Source: Aeromicrobium tamlense (GTDB lineage Bacteria > Actinomycetota > Actinomycetes > Propionibacteriales > Nocardioidaceae). Taken from it: a stretch of 64,000 nucleotides of DNA. Below are positions 18,720 through 27,660 of this stretch, piece after piece. Below the pieces are notes generated by a model, which was given only the letters and a program-made list of their open reading frames with translations, made no database searches and was not told the DNA's origin. The position numbers and the translations under genes were made by a program. Each line of letters opens with the position of its first letter. Position 1 is the first letter of the stretch. The DNA is taken from the NCBI RefSeq assembly GCF_013408555.1, contig NZ_JACBZN010000001.1:2356001-2420000 (forward strand). The letters run 5' to 3'.

Positions 18720-19943
18720 TCAGCGACGCTCGACGCGCGTCAGCGGCGCCCGGCAGACGAGCGCGAACAGCGAGGCCAGACCCAGCACCGCCGCGCAGAC
18801 GACGATGTTCCCGCGACTGCTGATCGCGTCGGCGAGGACACCGCCCGTCGCGGTGCCCAGTGCCACTCCGGCCATGCTGCCGGTCGAGCCCCAGGCGAAG
18901 ACCTCCGTGACCCGGCCCTCGGGCGCCGACCTCCCCAGCAGCTCGTAGAACGCGGCGAACATCGGAGCCGCGGGCAGCCCCGCCAGGAGGAGGGTCAGAC
19001 CCAGGACGAGCGACGTGGTCGCCGCCGCGACGATCAGATGGGTGAGTGCGAGCGCGGCCAGGAAGACGATCAGGCGACCGGCGAGTCGGCCCCGGCCCGC
19101 GGCTCGGAGGTTGACGAGCCCGCCCACCAGACTGCCCGTCGCCCAGAGCCCGTAGAAGACGCCGATCAGGTGGGACGCGTCGAGCTGGGCGGAGCGGCGC
19201 ACCACCGCGACCTCGAGGATGCCGATCGCGATGCCGACGGTGAACGTCACGGCGACGAGGATCCAGACGGTCGCCGGGAATCGGCTCGGGGTCCCCATCA
19301 CCGGGCGGCTCGACCGGCGCGAGGCCGTACGCGACTCCGGCGTCAGCGCGAACACCGTCGTGAGCACCAGGACGAGACCCGCCGCCAGGACCAGTGCCTC
19401 GTGGGTCCCCCGCACCGTCGCCCAGGACACCACGGTCAGGGGACCGAGGATGAACGTCACCTCCTGCAGTGACGCGTCCAGGGACAGCATCCGGCTGAGG
19501 TCCACCGGACCGAGCCGCTCGTTCCAGATCGCCCGCGCGCAGACCGCCAGCGGCGGCTGGGTCAGGCCCGTCACCGCGGCCAGGGCCACGGGCACGGCCG
19601 GAGCGATGCCGTGCGGCAGCGCGGACAGTCCGACCATCATGGCCGCAGCGACGACCGTGACGGCGAACAGCGGCATCGTCTGGCCCCAGCGGTCGATGCC
19701 TCGACCGACGACGGGGGCCCCGACCGCGATGCCGAGGGCGTAGGCCGCCGCCATCAGCCCGCTGACGGTGTAGGTCTGCCCGAGCGTCAGTCCGTGCAGG
19801 ACGATCACCAGGCCGAGGGCGCCCGCCGGGACCCTCGCGAGGAAGCCGAGGACCAGCGTCCTGACGGCCGTGGCCGGCAGGCCGAGGATCTGCCTCGTCT
19901 CCGGGCCGCGGACCTCCATCGGTCTCGACCCGGCGCGCTCCAT
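18720..19943 (-). CDS. MFS transporter
   Basis: A 407-residue polytopic protein with about 12 hydrophobic segments and major-facilitator motifs such as G-x-x-x-D-R-W-G after the second or third helix (G-R-G-I-D-R-W-G). It is probably a proton-coupled exporter or uptake carrier in the cytoplasmic membrane; the substrate is unknown. The ATG at 19941-19943 is preferred over an adjacent GTG because a TAGGGT box ends exactly 6 nt upstream. It is convergent with the TetR gene, 12 bases between stops. Confidence 0.85.
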   Translation of the reverse strand: MERAGSRPMEVRGPETRQILGLPATAVRTLVLGFLARVPAGALGLVIVLHGLTLGQTYTVSGLMAAAYALGIAVGAPVVGRGIDRWGQTMPLFAVTVVAAAMMVGLSALPHGIAPAVPVALAAVTGLTQPPLAVCARAIWNERLGPVDLSRMLSLDASLQEVTFILGPLTVVSWATVRGTHEALVLAAGLVLVLTTVFALTPESRTASRRSSRPVMGTPSRFPATVWILVAVTFTVGIAIGILEVAVVRRSAQLDASHLIGVFYGLWATGSLVGGLVNLRAAGRGRLAGRLIVFLAALALTHLIVAAATTSLVLGLTLLLAGLPAAPMFAAFYELLGRSAPEGRVTEVFAWGSTGSMAGVALGTATGGVLADAISSRGNIVVCAAVLGLASLFALVCRAPLTRVERR

Positions 19944-19949
19944 CACCGC

Positions 19950-19955
19950 ACCCTA
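19950..19955 (-). promoter_or_regulatory. -10 box of MFS gene
   Basis: TAGGGT on the minus strand, 6 nt before the ATG, predicting a leaderless message. The following bases carry A/T-rich GAAGTCGAACTCAAG-type direct repeats of unknown meaning. Confidence 0.5.
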
Positions 19956-20018
19956 CTTGAGTTCGACTTCAACTTCACCGAACTCGTCGGGTCCGATCGC
20001 GCGGTCCGGACATGACGA

Positions 20019-20058
20019 AGGGGCCCGCGACGCCGGGGGGTGTGCGTCGCGAGCCCCT
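20019..20058. terminator. Hairpin terminator after yceI-like gene
   Basis: AGGGGC (20019-20024) and GCGACGC (20027-20033) pair with GCGTCGC (20044-20050) and GCCCCT (20053-20058), with a small internal loop, just past the YceI stop. Confidence 0.75.
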
Positions 20059-20079
20059 CCGAGACAGGGGGTGTGCGGG

Positions 20080-20616
20080 TCAGGCCTGCAGCACGGCCTC
20101 CGCGGTGATGAGCAGCGTGATCTTGTCGCCGATCATGACCTTGTCGCCCTCGAGGGGGATGTTGAAGTCGATGCCGAACTCCTTGCGGCTCAGCTGGCCC
20201 TTGGCCTCGACGCCCACACGGGTGCCGCCCCACGGGTCCTTGCCCTCGCCCAGGAACTCGACGTCGAGCTCGATCGGCTTGGTGACGTCCTTGATGGTGA
20301 GGTCGCCGGTGACGACGAAGTCGGTGTCGCTCTTGCGGACGACGCCGGTGGACACGAAGGTCATGGTCGGCGTGCTCTCGACGTTGAAGAAGTCACCCGA
20401 GCGCAGGTGGTTGTCGCGGTCGGCGGTGCCGGTGTTGATCGAGGAGAGGTCGATCGTGGCGGTGGCACTGGAGGCGGTGACGTCTTCGGCGGTGACGATC
20501 GTGCCCTCGAACTTCTCGAACTTGCCGCGCACCTTGCTCATGATGTGGCGGACGGTGAAGCCGATCTCGGTGTGCGTGGGATCGAGCTGCCAGGTACCGG
20601 GGGTGATGTCGCTCAT
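20080..20616 (-). CDS. YceI family lipid-binding protein
   Basis: A 178-residue protein of full YceI length: W-x-x-D-P-x-H-T-x-I-G-F-x-V-R-H near the N-terminus, and S-G-D-F-F-N-V and S-T-P-T-M-T-F in the middle. YceI proteins form a lipocalin-like barrel that binds polyprenoids or amphiphiles. There is no signal peptide, so this one is cytosolic. It has a good AGGAGCAGCA ribosome site. It is divergent from a MarR gene with a perfect dyad between, a common YceI/MarR arrangement suggesting MarR control. Confidence 0.9.
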   Translation of the reverse strand: MSDITPGTWQLDPTHTEIGFTVRHIMSKVRGKFEKFEGTIVTAEDVTASSATATIDLSSINTGTADRDNHLRSGDFFNVESTPTMTFVSTGVVRKSDTDFVVTGDLTIKDVTKPIELDVEFLGEGKDPWGGTRVGVEAKGQLSRKEFGIDFNIPLEGDKVMIGDKITLLITAEAVLQA

Positions 20617-20680
20617 TGCTGCTCCTGTGTCAGTCTGTGTCGTCGAGTCGTTGATCGTTCAACATGATCGACGATACACA

Positions 20681-20698
20681 TGATTGAACTTTCAATCA
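20681..20698. promoter_or_regulatory. MarR operator TGATTGAA-CT-TTCAATCA
   Basis: A perfect 8-2-8 inverted repeat in the divergent yceI/marR gap, 14 bases upstream of the marR -10 box. Partial half-sites (TTGATCGTTCAAC and GTTGAAGATG) flank it. Confidence 0.7.
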
Positions 20699-20712
20699 AG
20701 TCGTTGAAGATG

Positions 20713-20718
20713 TAAACT
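20713..20718 (+). promoter_or_regulatory. -10 box of marR gene
   Basis: TAAACT ending 7 nt before the ATG at 20726; predicts a leaderless message next to the dyad. Confidence 0.5.
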
Positions 20719-20725
20719 AGTTCAC

Positions 20726-21214
20726 ATGACTGACCTGCCCATCGCTTCGGTGAACGACACCCGCTGGCTCGACGAGTCGCAGCAACGCGCCTGGCGCGCG
20801 TTCCTGGGCGGATCCACCGTGCTGATGGACCGCCTCGACCGCGACCTGCGCAGCGAGCACGGCCTGTCGATGTCCGAGTACGAGATCCTGGTCCGCCTGT
20901 CCGAGGCGCCCGACCGGTCGATCCGCATGGCCGACCTCGCGGCCGCCCTCTCCCACTCCCGCAGCCGCATCACCCACACGATCGGCCGCCTGGAGCGCGA
21001 CGGCATCGTGCTGCGCATGCAGTGCGACACCGACGGCCGCGGCGTCACCGCCGTGCTGACCGACAAGGGCTTCGCGCTGCTGGCCACCGCCGCCCACACC
21101 CACGTGCGCGGCGTCCGCGACTACCTCATCGACCAGTGCTCCGACGAGGACCTCGCCGCCGTGCGCCGCGTCATGGAGGCGGTCCAGGAGGCCATCGGCG
21201 GCCGCCGCTTCTGA
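20726..21214 (+). CDS. MarR family transcriptional regulator
   Basis: A 162-residue winged-helix regulator. Helix-turn-helix is around 68-95 (M-A-D-L-A-A-A-L-S-H-S-R-S-R-I-T-H-T-I) and the wing is D-T-D-G-R-G-V-T-A-V-L-T with the usual D-x-R-G core. It acts as a dimer on a palindrome, most likely the TGATTGAA dyad upstream, repressing itself and yceI. The ligand is unknown. A 63-bp hairpin repeat follows the stop. Confidence 0.9.
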   Translation: MTDLPIASVNDTRWLDESQQRAWRAFLGGSTVLMDRLDRDLRSEHGLSMSEYEILVRLSEAPDRSIRMADLAAALSHSRSRITHTIGRLERDGIVLRMQCDTDGRGVTAVLTDKGFALLATAAHTHVRGVRDYLIDQCSDEDLAAVRRVMEAVQEAIGGRRF

Positions 21215-21222
21215 CCCGGCCC

Positions 21223-21285
21223 CGAGATTTGCTCCATCTTCGACCTTTCAGACGTGCTGAGAGGTCGAAAAGGGAGCAAATCTCG
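21223..21285. repeat. 63-bp palindromic intergenic repeat, copy 3
   Basis: Outer arms CGAGATTTGCTCC (21223-21235) and GGAGCAAATCTCG (21273-21285). Inner stem TTCGACCTTTCAG pairs with CTGAGAGGTCGAA with one non-Watson-Crick position. Both arms changed together relative to copy 1 (TG to TT with CA to AA; CCACC to CGACC with GGTGG to GGTCG), so pairing is kept. It lies between convergent genes. Confidence 0.85.
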
Positions 21286-21299
21286 GCGCAGGCGGGGGC

Positions 21300-23399
21300 T
21301 TAGCGGGACAGGTGCCTCAGGTACACGTCCTGCCCGCGATCGAGATCCTCGGCGTGGAGCCTCGCGAACGACGAGAACGCCACCGCGCGACCGTCTGCGG
21401 AGATGGCCGGCTCGTCCGAGCCGCCCGACGCCTCGCGGCCGTTGCGACCCACGCTCGCCCGCGTCACGGAGCCGGTCACGCGGTCACGCACGAAGACGTC
21501 GCGCGCGACGTTGGCGTCCCCCGCCACGAGCTCCGGGGAGTCGGAGGCAAAGGCGATGAACCGGCCGTCGGCCGACATCGTCGGCGCTCCTGCGACGCCC
21601 ACGGCACCCTGGGGTGAACGGCTGATCACCTCGGTGAAGCCCGTCGCGAGGTCGTGCACCAGCACATCGGGCAGCCCGTTCCCGTCGCCGGGGCCGTCGT
21701 CGCACGAGACGTACGCGATGAATCGCCCGCCGTCGGACACCGTCGGTGCCGCGACTCCACACGGCGCCACCCCCGTGTTGACGGTGGTGCCGAGCCGGAC
21801 GTCGTGCAGGAGAAGCTGAGGGGCAGCACCCTCGGGCCGAACGGTGAAGGCGACGTGGCGACCATCGCTCGAGAGGGCCGGCGCCGTGGAAGGCGACGCC
21901 AGCTCCGAGCCGTCGGGCGCCTGACTCACGCGGGTCGTGCGACCGGAAGCGAGGTCCCGCACGAACACGTCGGTGACGCCGTTGGTGTCGCCCTGCACGA
22001 GATCGTCCGCACCGGAGGTGAACACGACGACGCTTCCGTCGGAGGCGAGACGGGGCCTGCCCGAGGGTCCCGAACCGGCGCCACCGCCCTCGGACGCGCT
22101 CACCAGCACGGTGGTCCCCCGGTCCAGGTCACGGAGATAGACGTCCTGGCGGCCGTTGAGATCCTCCGGAACGGCAGACGCCCCGGTCACGAACGCGACC
22201 CTCGAGCCGTCACCGGAGATCGATGACTGCGCGGACGACTCCGCCAGCTCCGCACCGTCAGACGCGAGCGACGCGCGGACCACCTGCCCCGATCCGACGT
22301 CGCGGACGAACACGTCGGCCGCGTCGTTCGCGTCGTCGACCGTGAGGTGGGGGACGAACGAGGAGAACGCCACGGACCCGCCGTCGGCGGACACGGAAGG
22401 TGCCCAGGACTCATGGTCCGTCGCCGTGCCGTCCGCGGGACGGCTGATCAGCGTGGGCGGCGGGACGGGACCCTCGGTCACGACGACCGTGCGCGCCGGC
22501 GAGATCACGCTCAGTCCGCCGCCGGACGTGCGCAGCGCGACCGCACGTAGCCGCATCGAACCGAGACTCGACGCCTCGACCGAGAGCCTCGCCTGGCCTC
22601 GGGCGTCCTGCCAGCCCGATGCGACGGTCACCCACGCTCCGTTCACGAGGCTCTGCACGTCCACCCGGCGATCGGCACGCGCGGGCGTGAAGACCGCTGT
22701 CACGTGGACCCTCTCCTCGAGGTACGCGGTGTCCGGCGCCAGCACTTGCGCGGTCTGGGACCTCATCGCGGTACGAGACGGGCTGGACACGGCGCCGAGC
22801 CGACCCGATCGCGGCGCGTGGAGGCGGTACCGGCCCTCTTCGGCTGTCGCCATCACCCGCACCGGGAATCGTGCCAGCCCGTCCGCCCGGGAGGTGCCTC
22901 GATCGATCGTGCGCCACGCGGTGCCTGACCACTGCTGCAGCTGCACGGGGCGACGGCGGTGCCCCGGCACGATCCCCGAGAGAATCGCCCGCTCGCCGGG
23001 GATCACGGACGTGATGTCGAGGGCAGGGCGCACGCGGACCCGGACCGTGCGGGACGTGGCAGGCTTCAGACGCTCGTCACCGGCGAAGCGCACGCGCCAG
23101 CGGCGTTCGCCCACGGGTGGAACGAGGCTCAATCGGTAGGCCCGGCGCTTCGTCACGCGGCTCACGGCCTGCGTGTGCCAGCGGGAGCCGTTCCAGAACT
23201 GCAGGCGCACGCTCTCGCCCCCGCGGGCTCGAGCGAGCCTGCCCCGCATCACGATGGCGGTGCCGGAGTCGATCGTCGACCGCGTCGGCCCCTCGACGGT
23301 CAGCCGAGTCGCCGGTCGCGCCTGCGCCGGCGCGGCCAGACCCAGCAGGGACACGAGCACGGTCATCACCACGATGCGCGGCAACCCCCGAGAGCGCAT
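21300..23399 (-). CDS. Secreted TolB-like beta-propeller protein
   Basis: A 699-residue exported protein. A signal peptide covers about residues 1-28 (ending A-P-A-Q-A-R). Ig-like or jelly-roll-like segments with R-x-R-L-Q-F-W-N-G-S follow to about 310, then a propeller. Seven S-x-D-G-x-x-V-A-F units, most with D-V-F-V-R-D, are the PD40/TolB repeat and make a seven-bladed domain, with the last unit lacking its tail. It may bind protein or polysaccharide outside the cell; no enzyme motif is seen. The ATG at 23397-23399 has a GGGAGG site. It is convergent with marR across repeat copy 3. Confidence 0.82.
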   Translation of the reverse strand: MRSRGLPRIVVMTVLVSLLGLAAPAQARPATRLTVEGPTRSTIDSGTAIVMRGRLARARGGESVRLQFWNGSRWHTQAVSRVTKRRAYRLSLVPPVGERRWRVRFAGDERLKPATSRTVRVRVRPALDITSVIPGERAILSGIVPGHRRRPVQLQQWSGTAWRTIDRGTSRADGLARFPVRVMATAEEGRYRLHAPRSGRLGAVSSPSRTAMRSQTAQVLAPDTAYLEERVHVTAVFTPARADRRVDVQSLVNGAWVTVASGWQDARGQARLSVEASSLGSMRLRAVALRTSGGGLSVISPARTVVVTEGPVPPPTLISRPADGTATDHESWAPSVSADGGSVAFSSFVPHLTVDDANDAADVFVRDVGSGQVVRASLASDGAELAESSAQSSISGDGSRVAFVTGASAVPEDLNGRQDVYLRDLDRGTTVLVSASEGGGAGSGPSGRPRLASDGSVVVFTSGADDLVQGDTNGVTDVFVRDLASGRTTRVSQAPDGSELASPSTAPALSSDGRHVAFTVRPEGAAPQLLLHDVRLGTTVNTGVAPCGVAAPTVSDGGRFIAYVSCDDGPGDGNGLPDVLVHDLATGFTEVISRSPQGAVGVAGAPTMSADGRFIAFASDSPELVAGDANVARDVFVRDRVTGSVTRASVGRNGREASGGSDEPAISADGRAVAFSSFARLHAEDLDRGQDVYLRHLSR

Positions 23400-23511
23400 G
23401 GACCCTCCCGTGCCCGGACCGCCCGTCCGCGGTCGTCGCGACAGTCTCACACGTGTCGGCGACGTCACGGACCTGATTCGTCGATCCCGCCCGGACGCGA
23501 GCCCGGTGCCC

Positions 23512-23517
23512 TAGGTT
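23512..23517 (+). promoter_or_regulatory. -10 box of the 23524 gene
   Basis: TAGGTT ending 6 nt before GTG 23524; leaderless architecture. Confidence 0.5.
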
Positions 23518-23523
23518 GCGTCC

Positions 23524-24171
23524 GTGTCCACACGCCTGCGCTGGTCGATCGCGATCGCCTTCGTCGTCCTGCTCGTCGGCGGCTACGCCGCGTGGGTCGG
23601 CGCCTCGGCCTGGCAGGCCTCGAAGGTGTCGATCACCGCTGCCGAGCTGGTCGAGTGCAAGGACCCGCGCTCGATCGTCCCCCTGCCCGAGGGGATCGAG
23701 GATCCGATCGATCACACCGGTCCCCTCCGCGCGATCAGCGTCGATCGACGGCTCGACTGCGTCCTGCGCACCATGGTCGTCAGCGATGCCGCGGTCCCTG
23801 TCGCGGTGGAGTTCCTGGAGTGGCCGTACATGGGTCCGGCCACCGGCATGGGCGTCCGCGCCGAGTGGGCTGTCGGAGGCGGGCCGGGGCTCGTGAAGGA
23901 CGCCGACAGCTTCAGCGCGAGCACCAGCATCGACGGGGTCTTCGACATGGACGGCTTCGGAGAGCTCTACGACGACGAGCGCACGCCCTTCACGATTCGA
24001 GCCCTCTTCAACGCCAGCTGCAACGGCGCAGGGATGTCGTCCGTATCCGACTCGCCTCGCGCCACCATCCGGGTGCTCGGCCGCAGCCATGAGATCGCCG
24101 CCACCGGTGCAGGCATCGGCCTCGTGCATTCCGGTCCCATCGACTGCGACGAGGACCTCGGCGACTCCTGA
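23524..24171 (+). CDS. Hypothetical protein with one N-terminal membrane helix
   Basis: 215 residues, not recognised. A hydrophobic helix at about 8-29 (signal anchor or uncleaved signal) is followed by an extracytoplasmic acidic domain with four Cys that could form disulfides (V-E-C-K, L-D-C-V, A-S-C-N, I-D-C-D). The GTG start is supported by a TAGGTT box 6 nt upstream. It is divergent from the propeller gene and convergent with ettA, separated from ettA by hairpin repeat copy 4 two bases after its stop. Confidence 0.7.
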   Translation: MSTRLRWSIAIAFVVLLVGGYAAWVGASAWQASKVSITAAELVECKDPRSIVPLPEGIEDPIDHTGPLRAISVDRRLDCVLRTMVVSDAAVPVAVEFLEWPYMGPATGMGVRAEWAVGGGPGLVKDADSFSASTSIDGVFDMDGFGELYDDERTPFTIRALFNASCNGAGMSSVSDSPRATIRVLGRSHEIAATGAGIGLVHSGPIDCDEDLGDS

Positions 24172-24173
24172 CA

Positions 24174-24236
24174 CGAGAAATGCTCCGGTTTCCACCTCTC
24201 AGCCCTGCTGAATGGTGGAAATCGGAGCAAATCTTG
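24174..24236. repeat. 63-bp palindromic intergenic repeat, copy 4
   Basis: Left arm CGAGAAATGCTCC (24174-24186) and right arm GGAGCAAATCTTG (24224-24236) with a few mismatches. Inner stem TTTCCACCTCTCAGC pairs with GCTGAATGGTGGAAA around a CCT loop. It fills the gap between convergent genes. Confidence 0.8.
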
Positions 24237-24249
24237 CCCGAGCGGGACT

Positions 24250-25932
<1,683 letters not shown>

Positions 25933-25982
25933 GATGGCCCCAGCCTAGCGAGAACGCCGGAACGACGGCCGACCGGCAGCGC

Positions 25983-27581
25983 TCAGCGACCGGCGGTGGA
26001 CAGGCCGTTGCGCCAGCGGTCGTAGCGGTCGAGCTCGCTGCGCAGGCGCGCCACCACGATCCGCTCGGTGGTGCGGTTGATCGCCTCGGTGAGCTTCTTC
26101 TCCGCTCTGGCCCCGGCCCGCCGCGCGCCGACCCCGCCGAGCCAGCGCGAGAACAGCGTGAGCGCGATGCCGAACAGCAGGCCTCCGGCGATCAGCACGA
26201 GCGGCAGGCTCATGCCGAGCGGCCGGGGCGCACCGGTCCAGGGATCGGGGTCCACGAGGCCGAAGGCGGCCGCGACGGACCACGCGAGCCCGCCGACGAC
26301 GGCCAGGAACGTGAGCCACTGCAGGGCTCCGACGGCGGTCCACCACAGCGGACGCTGCTTGAGCCCGAGGTCGACGCCGGCGACGGCCTCGTCGAGCTCG
26401 TCGATGACGTCGCGCGCGCTCTCGCCGGCGACCGCGTCGACGACGGAGGCCCGCCACGGGCGGGACATGCCCTCGGTGGCGACCTCGGTGGCCTCGCGCA
26501 GCGCCAGGTCGGCGCGGGCGCGCTGCACGGACGGCGAGATCGGCATGACCTCGGCCACGGCGTCGCGCGCCGACCGGCCGAAGCCGAGCTCGCGCAGCGG
26601 GTCGTGGCGCAGCCGACCCACCCAGCCGATCAGCGGCCAGTCGGTGGCGACCACGGCGCGTCGGGCCATGGACTCCTCGACCGCGTCGGCGATCTGCGGC
26701 ACGCCGGCGCACTGGACGAACGTCTCGACGAGGGCGTCGCGGACCGGGCGGTCGAGGCCCGGCACGGGCTCCACTCCCCCGGCGTCGGCGAGGCGGCGCG
26801 CCACCTGGCGCACGTCGGCGACCAGACGTGCCTGCGAGGCCCGCTTGGAGGTGATCCGGCGACCGATCTCGGCCCGCAGCTCGGGCAGTCCCTTGCCGCT
26901 GGTGGCGCTGGTGGCGATCACGGGCACGCCGCGGAAGCCCTCACGCTCGAGAATCAGCTCGAGGTCGTCGACCGCGATCTTGAGGTCGGTCTCGCTGAGC
27001 CGATCGGCCTGGTTGAGCACCACGACCGACGACTCCGCGTGCGTCGCCAGCGGCTGGAGGTAGCGCGCGTGGATCGCGGCGTCGGCGTACTTCTGCGGGT
27101 CGAGCACCCACACGAACAGGTCGGCGTAGCGCGCGACGTGGTCGACGACCTCCTGGTTCTGGGTGACGACCGAGTCGTGGTCGGGCAGGTCGAGCAGCAC
27201 GAGGCCCTCGAACGCGTCGTCCTGCGGCGCGTCGAGGATGCTGCGCCGGGCGATCTGGTCGCGGCGGGCGACGCCGATCCAGTCGAGCAGCTCGGTGGCG
27301 CCGGCGGGGCCCCACGCACACGCCAGCGGTGTGGACGTGGTGGGCCGCAGGTAGCCGACCTCGGCCAGGTCCAGGCCCGCGAGGCGGTTGAACAGCGACG
27401 ACTTGCCCGAGCCCGTGGCGCCCGCGAGCACCACGACCGTGTGCTGCGTGGAGAGCTCGAGGCGCTCCTGCGCGTGGCTGAAGGTGGCCTCGGCAGGCGC
27501 GACGACGTCGGGGTCGATGACGTCGCCCGCGGCCTCGATCGCCGACTGCAGGGCTGTGACGCGCTCGTCCAATGCACTCAT
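25983..27581 (-). CDS. Membrane-associated dynamin-like GTPase (second of pair)
   Basis: 532 residues. The P-loop G-A-T-G-S-G-K-S is at 54-61, T-S-T-P near 80, D-L-P-D-H-D in switch II, and N-Q-A-D as the N-K-x-D-like guanine motif near 187. The C-terminal half has two hydrophobic helices (about 412-435 and 455-480) followed by a basic helical tail. Family: YfjP/dynamin-like bacterial GTPases that work as pairs on membranes. ATG 27579-27581 sits 79 bases after the stop of the other GTPase, in the same direction, so they form an operon and probably a hetero-oligomer. The exact cellular role is unknown. Confidence 0.82.
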   Translation of the reverse strand: MSALDERVTALQSAIEAAGDVIDPDVVAPAEATFSHAQERLELSTQHTVVVLAGATGSGKSSLFNRLAGLDLAEVGYLRPTTSTPLACAWGPAGATELLDWIGVARRDQIARRSILDAPQDDAFEGLVLLDLPDHDSVVTQNQEVVDHVARYADLFVWVLDPQKYADAAIHARYLQPLATHAESSVVVLNQADRLSETDLKIAVDDLELILEREGFRGVPVIATSATSGKGLPELRAEIGRRITSKRASQARLVADVRQVARRLADAGGVEPVPGLDRPVRDALVETFVQCAGVPQIADAVEESMARRAVVATDWPLIGWVGRLRHDPLRELGFGRSARDAVAEVMPISPSVQRARADLALREATEVATEGMSRPWRASVVDAVAGESARDVIDELDEAVAGVDLGLKQRPLWWTAVGALQWLTFLAVVGGLAWSVAAAFGLVDPDPWTGAPRPLGMSLPLVLIAGGLLFGIALTLFSRWLGGVGARRAGARAEKKLTEAINRTTERIVVARLRSELDRYDRWRNGLSTAGR

Positions 27582-27660
27582 CGCGTCACCGCCTGAAGAA
27601 GGGCAGGGTAGGTCGGTGCCGCGATTCGATGCGTGGAATCGTTCGCTCGCTGGCGCTCGC

